Shown piece after piece: positions 1 through 8,462 of a DNA stretch of 64,000 bases (the first letter of the stretch is position 1; every line of letters begins with the position of its first letter). Under the pieces are notes generated by a model, which saw only the letters and a program-made list of their open reading frames with translations, had not been told where the DNA came from and did not search any database. Both the position numbers and the translations under genes were made by a program. The DNA is from QHWT01 sp963755695 (lineage in GTDB: Bacteria; Acidobacteriota; Vicinamibacteria; Vicinamibacterales; 2-12-FULL-66-21). The DNA lies in contig CAVWLB010000008.1 in NCBI GenBank assembly GCA_963755695.1, forward strand, positions 372,001-436,000, given 5' to 3'.

Positions 1-675
1 GCGCCTGGCTTCGAGGTTGCCGAGCGCGAGCTTCTTCTGGAGTCCTGCCTTGATCCGCCCCACCGCGCGGGTGATCTTGCGGGTGACGAACGTCTCGCCG
101 CGGCGCGGCGATTCGTGGTTGAAGAGGATGCCGTTGCACGCGAACAGGCCGTAGGCCTCGCGGTAGTTGACCGTGAACCAGTGCGCCGCCACCTTGGCCG
201 CGGCATACGGGCTGCGCGGATAGAACGGCGTCTTCTCACCTTGCGGCGGCGGCGTGGCGCCGAACATCTCCGACGATCCCGCCTGATAGAAGCGCACCGG
301 CTTTCCCGTGCGCGCGATGTAGTCGGCAATCGAGTCGAGCAGCCGCAACGCGCCGACCGCGACGATGTCGGCGGTGTATTCCGGTTCTTCGAACGAAACC
401 TTGACGTGCGACTGCGCACCGAGGTTGTAGACCTCGTCGGGCTGGACCTTCTCGAGCACGCGCCGCAGCACCGTGCCGTCCGCGAGATCGCCGTAGTGCA
501 GGTAGAGCGGCGTGTGATCCGTGTGGGGGTCCCGATAGAGCGCGTCGAGCCGGTCGGTATTGAAGGAGGAGGCGCGCCGGATGAGGCCGTGCACCTCGTA
601 GCCCTTGCCGAGGAGGAACTCGGACAGGTACGACCCATCCTGTCCCGTGATGCCGGTGATTAACGCTTTTTTCAT
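1..675 (-). CDS. gmd: GDP-mannose 4,6-dehydratase, N-terminal 225 residues (cut by window edge)
   Basis: Converts GDP-mannose to GDP-4-keto-6-deoxymannose, the first step of GDP-fucose and deoxyhexose synthesis in the cytoplasm. Reading the minus strand from the ATG at 675 gives MKKALITGITGQDGSYLSEF, the Rossmann NADP-binding start of this SDR family, followed by the RRASSFNTDR segment and the catalytic YAAAK motif in SPYAAAKVAAHW. The frame is open to base 1, so the C-terminal third lies outside the window. It is followed on the same strand, after a spacer holding two palindromic repeats, by the GDP-fucose synthase that uses its product. Identification is confident from the ends and motifs; only completeness is unknown. 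Confidence 0.95.
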   Translation of the reverse strand, partial: MKKALITGITGQDGSYLSEFLLGKGYEVHGLIRRASSFNTDRLDALYRDPHTDHTPLYLHYGDLADGTVLRRVLEKVQPDEVYNLGAQSHVKVSFEEPEYTADIVAVGALRLLDSIADYIARTGKPVRFYQAGSSEMFGATPPPQGEKTPFYPRSPYAAAKVAAHWFTVNYREAYGLFACNGILFNHESPRRGETFVTRKITRAVGRIKAGLQKKLALGNLEARR

Positions 676-710
676 CGTGTGTGGGGCGTGTCCCGAGATG
701 CCAACGAACG

Positions 711-736
711 TGTAGGGCGCGTCTTTAGACGCCCCG
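711..736 (+). repeat. GTAGGGC palindromic repeat, copy 1
   Basis: Copy of the interspersed palindrome GGCGCGTCTTTAGACGCcCC preceded by GTA. One stem base is mismatched in the right arm. It lies just upstream of the gmd start. Confidence 0.75.
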
Positions 737-780
737 ATCTGTAGACCAGCCTCGCACGGGCGGGTCGCCGGTCCATTTTA

Positions 781-805
781 TGTAGGGCGCGTCTTTAGAC
801 GCGCC
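781..805 (+). repeat. GTAGGGC palindromic repeat, copy 2
   Basis: Perfect palindrome GGCGCGTCTTTAGACGCGCC with the conserved TGTAGGGC side on the left, same orientation as copy 1 and only 45 bases away. It lies between the fcl and gmd coding regions. Confidence 0.8.
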
Positions 806-844
806 GGCTTCATGCCTGCCGGTCTTCACGCCCGCCACTTCATT

Positions 845-1804
845 CTACACCGCGGTGGTGACGGCGCCCCTCAGATGTGCGTGGTTGGCGATGAACCATT
901 CGTACGTCGACGCGATCCCGTCGCGCAATCCAATCCTGTGTCGCCAGCCGAGATCGTGCAGGCGTGAGACGTCGAGCAGCTTCCGCGGCGTGCCGTCCGG
1001 CTTCGACGTGTCGAACACCAGCTTCGCGTCGGGATAGACGATGTCGCGGACCATCTCGGCGAGCTCGCGGATCGAGAGGTCCTCGCCAGTGCCGACGTTG
1101 ATGTGTTCGGTGCCGTCGTAGCGATCCATCAGGAAGACGCAGGCGTCGGCGAGGTCGTCGACGTGGAGGAACTCGCGCCGCGGCGTCCCGGTCCCCCAGA
1201 TCGTCACGTCGCGGGCGCCGGCGATCTTGGCGTCGTGGAACTTGCGCATCATCGCCGGCAGCACGTGCGACGAGGTCAGGTCGAAGTTGTCGTTGGGCCC
1301 GTAGAGATTCGTGGGCATCGCGGAGATGAAGTCGTCGCCGTACTGGGTCCGGTAGGCCTGGCACAACTTGATGCCGGCAATCTTGGCAATCGCGTAGGCC
1401 TCGTTGGTCGGCTCGAGCATCCCGGTGAGCAGGTGTTCCTCGCGCATCGGCTGCTCGCACCCGCGCGGGTAGATGCAGGAGCTGCCGAGATACAGGAGCT
1501 TCTTGACGCGATAGATGTGCGCCGCGTGCACCACCGTCGCGTGGATCAGCATGTTGTCGTAGATGAACTCCGCCGGCCGGGTCGAGTTGGCGAGAATCCC
1601 TCCGACCGTGCCCGCCACCAGGTAGACGTACTCGGGGCGGTTGGCCTTGAACCAGTAGGTGACCGCCGCCTGGTCGCGGAGGTCGAGCTGCTCGCGGGTG
1701 GCGGTCAGCAGCGTGGTGGCGCGGTCGCGCTGCAGCCGACGAACAAGCGCAGAGCCCACGAGGCCGCGGTGGCCGGCGACAAAGACGCGTGGCGATGCAG
1801 TCAT
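845..1804 (-). CDS. fcl: GDP-L-fucose synthase
   Basis: NADPH-dependent epimerase/reductase turning GDP-4-keto-6-deoxymannose into GDP-L-fucose. The 319-residue length is normal for the family. The N-terminus has the Rossmann loop GHRGLVGSA, then YLGSSCIYP with the catalytic Ser region and the YAIAK Tyr-Lys pair, then FLHVDDLADA and NVGTGEDLSI typical of WcaG-type enzymes. It lies upstream of gmd on the same strand, so the pair forms a nucleotide-sugar module, probably for extracellular polysaccharide or O-antigen. The shadow frame inside it is not a gene. Confidence 0.95.
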   Translation of the reverse strand: MTASPRVFVAGHRGLVGSALVRRLQRDRATTLLTATREQLDLRDQAAVTYWFKANRPEYVYLVAGTVGGILANSTRPAEFIYDNMLIHATVVHAAHIYRVKKLLYLGSSCIYPRGCEQPMREEHLLTGMLEPTNEAYAIAKIAGIKLCQAYRTQYGDDFISAMPTNLYGPNDNFDLTSSHVLPAMMRKFHDAKIAGARDVTIWGTGTPRREFLHVDDLADACVFLMDRYDGTEHINVGTGEDLSIRELAEMVRDIVYPDAKLVFDTSKPDGTPRKLLDVSRLHDLGWRHRIGLRDGIASTYEWFIANHAHLRGAVTTAV

Positions 1805-1840
1805 CGGAAATTCAGCCCTTCGTTCGAATGCGCTCCCTGG

Positions 1841-2233
1841 TCAGGCGAGGTCGACGTCGATGGCGCGCGCCAGCCGTTTCTGATAGTCGTCGCGGGTCAG
1901 GAGCGCACAGCTCGCATCGTACGCCATCTGCACGATCAACCCGTCGACCGTCGGCGCCGTGAAGCCCTGGCGCCTCAACGCGCGATGTGCGGCGGCGGCG
2001 CGCTCATGTGTATCGTAGCCGGGCGGCTCCAGCCGCGTGAAGAGCGAGAGGTGCTCGGTCGCAGTTTCGACATCGCGCGTCTTGGTGAACCCTTTCAGGA
2101 ACTCCTGCACGATCACCGGAGCGGTGGCCGGGGCGATACCGTCGGCGAAGAGCGCGTCGAGCAGGTCGGTCTCGCGATTCACCACGCCGCGGAAGTAATC
2201 AACGAGCACGCTTGTGTCGACGAGTGGTCCCAT
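1841..2233 (-). CDS. vapC: VapC-type PIN-domain ribonuclease toxin
   Basis: A 130-residue PIN domain: the first acidic residue is in LVDTSVLVDYF (D6), the second in IVQEFLKG (E44), the third in PTVDGLIVQ (D97), with TRDD near the end (D115/D116). This four-acid layout is the metal site of VapC RNases, which usually cut tRNA or rRNA. A longer open frame starts at 2320, but the conserved domain begins at the ATG at 2233, so that start is chosen. It overlaps the VapB frame by 35 bases, the usual coupling of antitoxin and toxin. Confidence 0.88.
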   Translation of the reverse strand: MGPLVDTSVLVDYFRGVVNRETDLLDALFADGIAPATAPVIVQEFLKGFTKTRDVETATEHLSLFTRLEPPGYDTHERAAAAHRALRRQGFTAPTVDGLIVQMAYDASCALLTRDDYQKRLARAIDVDLA

Positions 2234-2432
2234 TCGCGGCCGACTCCTCCCGCAGCGCGGCGAGATTGCCCTGCCACTGCAGCGTCCCGCGCGCGCGACG
2301 GAGCTGGCGCAGCCGCTCAATCCGGATCAGCTCTTCCAGCGCGCGGTGGACCACAGCGCGCTTGGTGCGCTCGCCGGTCAGCCGCATGGCGGTTTCGACC
2401 GTCGCTTCGTCGAGGTCGATGTTGGTCAACAT
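2199..2432 (-). CDS. vapB: VapB-type ribbon-helix-helix antitoxin
   Basis: A 77-residue protein starting MLTNIDLDEATVETAM, a short strand followed by helix-turn-helix pattern typical of the VapB/DUF2191 antitoxins (LTGERTKRAVVHRALEELIR). It should bind the adjacent PIN toxin and its own promoter. It precedes vapC and overlaps it, so the two are cotranscribed. The C-terminal tail is basic and may be the toxin-wrapping segment; that part is inference. Confidence 0.85.
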   Translation of the reverse strand: MLTNIDLDEATVETAMRLTGERTKRAVVHRALEELIRIERLRQLRRARGTLQWQGNLAALREESAANGTTRRHKRAR

Positions 2433-2462
2433 GTACAGACTATACCATTTTTATATACACCG
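2433..2462 (-). promoter_or_regulatory. AT-rich vapBC promoter/operator candidate
   Basis: Directly upstream of vapB the minus strand reads GTATATAAAAATGGTATAGT. It contains two GTATA half-repeats and a TATAGT box ending six bases before the ATG. This would put transcription start at or next to the start codon (a leaderless message). It is the only AT-rich stretch nearby. Confidence 0.4.
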
Positions 2463-2774
2463 TGCAGCGCAGCGTGCCGGGTAAAGCCGGGTCTTCGATC
2501 GGCGATGCGGAAAGAGGCGTCATGCGTAGGGATCTGTCGTTCGGGCTCGTGATCGCGGATGGCGTTCATGGGAATGCCCGTCAGTGCGTATGCGAGACCA
2601 GGGCTGGGCGGGTAACTACGTGGTCGAAGTAGTCGACGCTGGACCGGTCGTGGGCTTCAGCGAGGCGCCCGGCAGGCGTGGCGGGCGTAGGAATCCGTAT
2701 CGTCGACGCAACACGCAGAACTGCGAACGATACAAGCGCGCGGAGTCCGCACATTGCGCAAATCTGACAACCTT
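2463..2774. other. Spacer without recognisable gene
   Basis: About 310 bases between the vapBC promoter and the word-repeat block. Short open frames exist on both strands but show no motif, no ribosome binding site and no consistent codon pattern. I see no RNA gene or terminator. Confidence 0.4.
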
Positions 2775-2855
2775 CGTGAACCCCATGAACCCGCGCGAAC
2801 CTTTGAGAACCTGAGAACCCGAGAACCCGAGAACCCGAGAACCCGAGAACCCGTT
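2775..2855. repeat. Word-repeat block, unit GAGAACCC
   Basis: Tandem 8-base word GAGAACCC/GAGAACCT repeated about six times after degenerate GAACCC copies, ending at the stop of the regulator gene. The same word in reverse complement occurs at about 60.27 kb. Confidence 0.8.
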
Positions 2856-4133
2856 CTACTCCCCACCGATCCATCGAATATTCAACTGCTTAATCTTTCG
2901 ATACAGATTCGTCCGCTCGATCCCGAGTTGGCGCGCGGCGGCGCCCATGCGGCCGCGGTTCTGCTGCAGGACCGCGCTGACGTAATCGCGCTCGAAGCGA
3001 TCGCGCGCCTCGCGCAGCGTCTCGGCTGGACCGCCGAGCGCTTCGACGCCGTCGAACCGCACGTGCGCGATGACGTCCTCGAGCAGCACCACGCCGCGCG
3101 GCACGAGCACGGCGACCCGCTCGCAGAGCGATCGCAGCTCCGCGGCGTTCCCCGCCCACGGCAACGCCGCCAGGAGCATTGACGCGCTTCGCGAAAAGGT
3201 CTTCAGCGGCTCGTTGTTCTTCCGGCACGCCTCTTTGAGAAAGTGCATCGCGAGCAGCGGCACGTCCTGCGGCCGCTGCCTGAGCGGCGGCAGATCGATC
3301 CGCACGACGGAAAGGGATTCGGCAAGGGCGCGGCGGACCATGCCGCGGTCGATCCGCTCGAAGAAACGCGGCTGGGCTCCCGCCACGAACCGCATGCCCT
3401 CGTCTCCGTTCGCGGCGGCGTGCATGTGATCCTCGAGCCGGACCTGGAGATCCATCGGCAGGTCGCCGATGTTGTCGAGATACACTGTCGCGCCCGGACG
3501 TGCCGATCCGTTCAAGAGCGGACCCAGCTCCGCGTCGCTCGTTCCGTCGTCGCAGGCGATCCTGATGAACGGTTGGTGGTGCCGCTTCCCGTGCGCGTGG
3601 ATCGTCCGCGCGACCATCTCTCGGCCGGTCCCGCGCTCGCCGACAATCAGCACTGCGCAACGGCTCGGCCCCACCCGCCGGACGATGCTGAGGACGTCGC
3701 GCATGACGGGCGAAGCCCCGAACACGCCGTCGAGCGTCACTTCGGGCGGACCGTCGCACGGCTCGTCGTTCTGCTCGGCCACCGCGCTGAACTCTCGCGC
3801 GTTGTCGAGCGCCGCAATCACGTCCTCCCCGCGAAACGGCCGCGCGACGATGTCGATCGCGCCAAGGCGCAGGGCTTCGGCGGAAGAGGCAACGCGGCGT
3901 CGATCCGCGATGCAGACGACCGGCACGCGGTTCGGCTGGATGGCGTATTTCTTCAGGAACTTGAGCGCGTCGGGCGCGCCGAGATCGAGCACGATCGCGG
4001 CAATCCCGCTCCTGCCAACCTTTCCCGGATCGGCCGTGTAGGGGTCCATCGCGGTGAACAGCTGGGCGCGTTCGGTGAGAAACGCGGCAAGCTCTCTCCG
4101 ATCCGGCGTGTCGGGGGCGAGCAGGAGGATCAT
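2856..4133 (-). CDS. NtrC-family response-regulator-like protein with degenerate AAA+ domain
   Basis: 425 residues: receiver-like domain (about 1-115, possible phosphoacceptor D50 in AIVLDLGAP), AAA+ domain (about 135-360) and a Fis-type HTH (about 375-420, ending RTNLYRKIKQLNI). The AAA+ part departs from sigma54 activators. Walker A reads GERGTGRE with Arg for the catalytic Lys. Walker B reads VYLDNIGD with Asn for Glu. The segment where GAFTGA should lie (LLNGSARPGA) lacks it. The sensor region survives as PWAGNAAELR. ATP hydrolysis and sigma54 contact are therefore doubtful; it may be a DNA-binding regulator that lost remodelling activity. A word-repeat block follows its 3' end. Confidence 0.85.
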   Translation of the reverse strand: MILLLAPDTPDRRELAAFLTERAQLFTAMDPYTADPGKVGRSGIAAIVLDLGAPDALKFLKKYAIQPNRVPVVCIADRRRVASSAEALRLGAIDIVARPFRGEDVIAALDNAREFSAVAEQNDEPCDGPPEVTLDGVFGASPVMRDVLSIVRRVGPSRCAVLIVGERGTGREMVARTIHAHGKRHHQPFIRIACDDGTSDAELGPLLNGSARPGATVYLDNIGDLPMDLQVRLEDHMHAAANGDEGMRFVAGAQPRFFERIDRGMVRRALAESLSVVRIDLPPLRQRPQDVPLLAMHFLKEACRKNNEPLKTFSRSASMLLAALPWAGNAAELRSLCERVAVLVPRGVVLLEDVIAHVRFDGVEALGGPAETLREARDRFERDYVSAVLQQNRGRMGAAARQLGIERTNLYRKIKQLNIRWIGGE

Positions 4134-4138
4134 CTCAA

Positions 4139-4293
4139 TCGCGAGAGGCGAGGGGCGAAGGGCGACGAAGCGTCGGCTTATGGCTCATGGCTCAAGCTGG
4201 CTTATGGTTTATGACTCACGACTTCACGCCGTGAGCCGTCTCGAGCCGTGAGCCGTCCTGAGCCCTGAGCCGTCCTCGTGAGCCCGAAGGTTC
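4139..4293. repeat. Word-repeat block, GAGCCGT / ATGGCTCA words
   Basis: Spacer filled by degenerate GGCTCATGGCTCAAG words on the left and CGTGAGCCGTCC words on the right; the two sets are partly inverse to each other. A short GCGAGGGGCGAAGGGCG run sits at the left edge. Same word family as about 46.17 kb. Confidence 0.7.
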
Positions 4294-4923
4294 TCACTTG
4301 ACGGCGACCTTGTGCGCGTAGGCACCCGAAGCGTCCGGCTCTGTCTCGATGAACGCCAGTTGCCCGCTGGAATAGGTCAGACGGCGATCGGGTTTGCCGT
4401 CGCCGTTCTCGTCGAATGCGGCGGTCTTCAACACCCCGCCCGAGTAGGTTTCCCACTTGTCGACCCGGCCGGCGTGCGTGGTGTCTTCCTCGGCCTGAAG
4501 GAGACCGGTCGCGTCGTAGTGCTCCCAGCGATCGATCTTCTGATCGTCGCCGGTCGAAGAGATCTCTACACGCTCGACCTTGCCGTCCGCGCCGGAGTAG
4601 GCCCACGCGTCGGGCCTTCCATCCTTCTTGCGCGAGAAGCCGACCTTTACCAGATCGCCCTTGTCGCCGTAATACTCCCAGCGATCGAGCGTGCCGTCTT
4701 CGTCCAGATCGATGCGCGACCGAAGCGGCCTGGTGCCATCCATGTCGGTCCAGGTGTCGATCTTGCCGTTCTTGTTGTGATCGTAGGTGAGCTCCGTGAG
4801 CCGGCCTGTGGTCTTGTCGTAGGTCGGCTTCGTCGTTTCTCTGATCCGTTCTCGTTCAGGGTCGGAGCAAGCAGACACAGAGAGAGCCGTACACACGACG
4901 GCCACGCCGAACAGGGTGCGCAT
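4294..4923 (-). CDS. Lipoprotein with EF-hand-like calcium loop repeats
   Basis: 209 residues with a lipoprotein signal peptide (lipobox VSAC, Cys19). The mature part carries repeated Asp-rich loops such as DHNKNGKIDTW, DLDEDGTLDRWEYY and DENGDGKPDRRLTY. Each is a DxNxDGxxD-type loop followed by an aromatic strand, spaced about 25-30 residues apart. Such loops bind calcium in dockerins and EF-hand-like repeats. Likely an outer-membrane-anchored periplasmic or surface protein; no enzymatic domain seen. It lies between two repeat blocks and has no obvious operon partner. Confidence 0.75.
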   Translation of the reverse strand: MRTLFGVAVVCTALSVSACSDPERERIRETTKPTYDKTTGRLTELTYDHNKNGKIDTWTDMDGTRPLRSRIDLDEDGTLDRWEYYGDKGDLVKVGFSRKKDGRPDAWAYSGADGKVERVEISSTGDDQKIDRWEHYDATGLLQAEEDTTHAGRVDKWETYSGGVLKTAAFDENGDGKPDRRLTYSSGQLAFIETEPDASGAYAHKVAVK

Positions 4924-4989
4924 CTTTGGAAGCTAAAAGGGGAGTGACGAGATGATACGGATGAGTGTTGCGGGGGTCAAGCGGAATGT

Positions 4990-5244
4990 TGCGGAAGTGA
5001 TACGGATTCGAGGTCCGAGGTCCGAGGTTCGACGACCGAGTCCCGCGTTCGAGGTTCGAGGTTCGAGGCCCGGACCGGACGCCTCGACACGGTCTGCAAT
5101 CGCACCGAACCTTGAAACGTCGGATCTCGGACCTCGGACCTCGCTCCTCGCCCCTCGCCCCTCGCTTCTCGCTTCTCGGACCTCGCTCCTCGCCCCTCGC
5201 TTCTCGCCCCTCGCCCCTCGCCCCTCGCCCCTCGCCCCTCGGAC
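4990..5244. repeat. Word-repeat block, CGAGGTC / CCTCGCC inverted arms
   Basis: About 255 bases. The left part is tandem GAGGTCC/GAGGTTC words, the right part tandem CGGACCT then CCTCGCC words. The right part is largely the reverse complement of the left, giving a potential long imperfect hairpin. It ends at the stop of the HAF-repeat gene, with no gene in between. Confidence 0.85.
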
Positions 5245-7170
5245 TCAGCGCACCTTGAACGGAACCTCGTAGTCGACACTGAACAGAAGATCCCACATGC
5301 CCTGGCCGGGCCCCTGTTTCCTGTGATCGAACAGGTGGTCGAAGCTGCCGTGGCGGTGAGACCACCAGCCGATCCCGTGCCCGTTGCAGAGATCGATCGG
5401 AATCCTGCCGTGGGCGCGTCCCGACTTGAACTGATCGAACCAGACGCAGATCTCGTACGTCACCTTCAGCGAACCATTGAGATAGGTGATGTCGTAGTTC
5501 GGCGATGAAAGCCCCGAAGGGGTAATCGAGTAGACGCCAACCGGACTCGTTCTCGAAGCATCGGTCACGAAGGTCAGTGTTCCGGCCAGGACCGCCGGCG
5601 TCTCGCCGAGCACAAGTCCGCTGTACGACGCCGTGAATGCGGGATTCTCGGCACCGATCAATCGCGTCGCGTTGTTTGCGGCGATCGTCAACGGCGCTTT
5701 CAGCACATCGAGCATCGCACTGCTCGACGAAGACTCGTACAGCTCGTCGGTCGCGAACGCTGCCGACAGCGTGTGAGCGCCGGCCCAAGTGGTGTCGGTC
5801 GCCGTCAACCGTGCGACGCCATTCTCGTCGGTCGCTGCCGTTCCCACGGACACGCCGTCAATCGTGAACGTGACGGCCTTCTGAGCAACCGGCCTGGACG
5901 ATGAGGTGAGCGTTGCGATGAGCTGCGGGCGGTCGCCGTACCGCACGGTCGCGGGTGAAACGACGAGGCTGGTCGCAGCCGACGCGGGGGTCAGCAGGAA
6001 CGCGTGAGGCCGTCCGCCAACCATGCCCGTCGCCGCGATCTGTCCGGCGTCGTTGATGCACAAAGCATCGTTGATCTCTGGGGCGTCAGACGTGACGAGC
6101 GCCCGCAGATCCTGCATTCCGGCACCATTGCTGAGGAACGCGGAGGTCGTCCCATCCGGCGTCGCGGTCCAGCCGACCACGTGTCCCGACCGGTTGATCG
6201 ACCGCGCCCGGCTGAAGTCGTTGGGCGAAGACGCCAGCGACCCGAGATCGACGAGCGCGCCGTCGCGCGCGACCATGGCGTGGAAGATGTCTCCCGACGT
6301 GAACGCGAAGCCGGCAATCTGCGCGAGATCGTTCATCGCAGACGGAAAGGCATTTGGCCCACCCAGCGTGCCGATATCGCCGAGCGCACCGCCAGAGAAC
6401 AGAAACGCGTGCTGTTCGGCCTGCATGGTGATCGAACCGGCAATGTCTCCCGCCCGATTGATGAGACGACCGATGCTCGACTGCACTCCGGGCGCGTTGA
6501 TGTCTTCGAACGTGCCGTTCTGATATCGATACGCGGTCGAACTGCCTCCGGGCACGGCCCGGACTCCGGTGATCTGTCCCGCATCGTTGATCGCGAGCCC
6601 GGCGCTGAAGAGCGCGTCGGGATCGATGTCGCGGAGCTGCCCGCTTTCGTACAGGAACGTGTGCGTCTGGCCGGCGGCTGTTTGCGACTGGCCGACGACT
6701 GCACCGGACGAGTTGATCGCCCACGCAAAGCCCGAATCATCCTGGCTGCTGGCACCACTGAGGACACCGATATCGGTCATGCGGCCGTTCGAATAGATGA
6801 ATGGGTGCTCGGAGCCCTCGGCTGTCGTCGAGTGGCCGACGATCTGTCCCGAATCATTCATCGCCGTTGGCTGGCACACCTTGCCGCCCAGGGTTCCGAG
6901 GTTCGTCAACACTCCGTTGTCGTAAAGCCAGCACGTGAAGCTGGTGCCTTCGCTGGAGCTCGTGGTCGTGTACACCGCGACTTGTCCTCGACGATTGAGA
7001 GCCACGACTTGTAGGCCGTTGGCAGCCGGCAGTCCGAGATCGACCGCATGGAAACGGCTTGCCGGACGTACCTCCTGCGCGCGCGCAGGAGATGGAGCAG
7101 AGAACAGCGTGGCAGCGGACACAAGGGCGATTGGAACGACAGGTCGGCCGGACATAGATATCCCCCGCAA
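5245..7170 (-). CDS. Secreted HAF-repeat protein with Ig-like and MBG domains
   Basis: 641 residues. Signal peptide ends near ARAQE (about residue 32; the second Met, MSGRP, is an equally good start). Residues about 40-390 are tandem HAF-type repeats with recurrent (D)IGTLGG, AINDAGQI and GW/A-F-Y motifs, a beta-propeller-like array. About 400-490 is an Ig-like repeat (VVSPATVRYGDRPQLIATL). About 490-575 is an MBG/YDG-type domain (LTIAANNATRLIGAENPAF). A His/Trp-rich tail of about 65 residues follows. HAF arrays occur in secreted proteins of Acidobacteriota and Gammaproteobacteria, function unknown; adhesion or surface display is a guess. Confidence 0.85.
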   Translation of the reverse strand: MRGISMSGRPVVPIALVSAATLFSAPSPARAQEVRPASRFHAVDLGLPAANGLQVVALNRRGQVAVYTTTSSSEGTSFTCWLYDNGVLTNLGTLGGKVCQPTAMNDSGQIVGHSTTAEGSEHPFIYSNGRMTDIGVLSGASSQDDSGFAWAINSSGAVVGQSQTAAGQTHTFLYESGQLRDIDPDALFSAGLAINDAGQITGVRAVPGGSSTAYRYQNGTFEDINAPGVQSSIGRLINRAGDIAGSITMQAEQHAFLFSGGALGDIGTLGGPNAFPSAMNDLAQIAGFAFTSGDIFHAMVARDGALVDLGSLASSPNDFSRARSINRSGHVVGWTATPDGTTSAFLSNGAGMQDLRALVTSDAPEINDALCINDAGQIAATGMVGGRPHAFLLTPASAATSLVVSPATVRYGDRPQLIATLTSSSRPVAQKAVTFTIDGVSVGTAATDENGVARLTATDTTWAGAHTLSAAFATDELYESSSSSAMLDVLKAPLTIAANNATRLIGAENPAFTASYSGLVLGETPAVLAGTLTFVTDASRTSPVGVYSITPSGLSSPNYDITYLNGSLKVTYEICVWFDQFKSGRAHGRIPIDLCNGHGIGWWSHRHGSFDHLFDHRKQGPGQGMWDLLFSVDYEVPFKVR

Positions 7171-7437
7171 AAGGCCCTCGGCTGGGGGCGGGGGCGAAGC
7201 CGCTACTGGAGAAGGAAAACGAGCGTAACCATCCCCGGGTCACCAACCGGGGTGCAGGACTATCGTCGTGCGGGGACAATGCACGAGTTCGGCCAGGGGT
7301 CGGACGACCGGCGCTCCACGGCCAGGCTCAGACCGCCCACGGAATTTCAGGCAGATTGAAGGGGAAGTTCCACTATACCCGGGGACCAGTAGGGAGGGAA
7401 GGGACTTCGGTACCGAGGCGAAATTTTCCTCAGTTTT

Positions 7438-7653
7438 TCAATGATGTAATCCGTGGCGCATGGCGTAAACCGCCAGCTCCAACCGGTTCTTGATGTGCAA
7501 TTTTTGAAACACGACCGTGAGCTGGTTTTTCACCGTTTGCTCGGAAATACCGAGTTCCGAGGCAATTTCACGGTTGGAATGGCCCCGGGTAATGCCGCGC
7601 ACGATCTCACGCTCGCGCGGAGTGAGTTTTTGTAAGTAGGGCATGGTAACCAC
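7438..7653 (-). CDS. Stand-alone LuxR/GerE-type HTH protein
   Basis: 71 residues that are almost only a GerE helix-turn-helix: LTPREREIVRGITRGHSNREI, then ASELGISEQTVKNQLTVVFQKL and HIKNRLELAVYAM. No receiver or sensor domain precedes it. The GTG at 7653 or the ATG at 7644 can start it; the domain fits either. It is divergent from the ECF sigma gene across a roughly 185-base spacer, so it may act there; that is inference. Single-domain GerE proteins such as GerE itself are functional regulators, so small size does not argue against a real gene. Confidence 0.8.
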   Translation of the reverse strand: MVTMPYLQKLTPREREIVRGITRGHSNREIASELGISEQTVKNQLTVVFQKLHIKNRLELAVYAMRHGLHH

Positions 7654-7838
7654 GGGTACGCACGTCCTCCTGTTTCCTTAAACGCTCGCTCGGGGAAAAG
7701 CGAACAGGTTAGAATTGAGTCCTACGGACCCAGGGCTTGCCAGCCGGTGCTCGTCGGCCTGACGGGGAGACACTCCTCGTCCCGTTCGCGCTATGGCGGG
7801 CAACCTCCGCGTGTCGAACACGGGAGAGCGGAGGGAAA

Positions 7839-8462
7839 GTGGACCAGTCGTTCGTCGAACACGGTTCGGCTACGCTGCTCGCGCGGGCGCGGGCGGGCGA
7901 TGTCCAGGCGCTCGAAGCGCTGGTGGCTCGCCACCTTCCACGGCTGCGCCGCTGGGCCAGCGGCCGAATCCCGCGTTGGGCGCGGGACGCCGGCGACACC
8001 GAAGATCTGGTCCACGACACGCTCGTCGATTCCCTGAGACATCTGGACGGATTCGAGCACCGCCGCGAAGGCGCGCTGCAGGCGTACCTCAGGCAGGCGG
8101 TCCTCAATCGCGTGCGGAGCCAGTTCCGGCGCGCCGCGCGGCGCCCGGTGGTGCTCTCGATTCCCGACGATCAGCTCCACGACGGGCCGTCGCCGCTCGA
8201 GCAAGCGATCGGGCGCGAGATGACGGATCGGTACGAAGCGGGGCTGGCCTCGCTCGATGCCGAAGACCGAGAGATGATCATTGCGCGCGTCGAGATGGGC
8301 TACACGAACGACGAGCTCGCCGCGATTTTCGCCAAGCCCTCGCGCGACGCCGCGCGCATGGCGGTCGCGCGTGCGCTCGCCCGGCTCGCCGAAGTGATGA
8401 GCGCCTCGACTGCGCCGGCCGTCAACCCCGCAACGGAGTTCAAGCCAAGTCGTGCCCAGTGA
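7839..8462 (+). CDS. ECF-type RNA polymerase sigma factor
   Basis: 207 residues from the GTG at 7839, preceded by GGAGGG. An upstream ATG at 7737 is in frame but codes non-conserved sequence. Region 2 is seen in EALVARHLPRLRRWASGRIP and DTEDLVHDTLVDSLRHLDGFEH. Region 4 is DAEDREMIIARVEMGYTNDELA with a helix-turn-helix. The Ser/Thr kinase gene starts inside its last codons (GTG at 8452), so the two are translationally coupled. Sigma/kinase pairs of this layout are common in Acidobacteriota and Planctomycetes; the kinase may control the sigma factor, which is inference. Confidence 0.88.
   Translation: MDQSFVEHGSATLLARARAGDVQALEALVARHLPRLRRWASGRIPRWARDAGDTEDLVHDTLVDSLRHLDGFEHRREGALQAYLRQAVLNRVRSQFRRAARRPVVLSIPDDQLHDGPSPLEQAIGREMTDRYEAGLASLDAEDREMIIARVEMGYTNDELAAIFAKPSRDAARMAVARALARLAEVMSASTAPAVNPATEFKPSRAQ

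Noticed and set aside
1103..2632. Long open frame on the plus strand across fcl and vapBC
   Set aside because: Antisense to three well-supported genes; Arg/Ala/Val-rich composition typical of GC-rich shadow frames.
4990..5279. Arg/Gly/Glu-rich open frames through the repeat block at 5.0-5.3 kb
   Set aside because: Produced by the tandem heptamer; no start signal or homology-like motifs.
7171..7437. Possible riboswitch upstream of the HAF-repeat gene
   Set aside because: A CCCCGG-type hairpin exists (about 7233-7253) but none of the conserved core elements of c-di-GMP, cobalamin or other riboswitches could be recognised.
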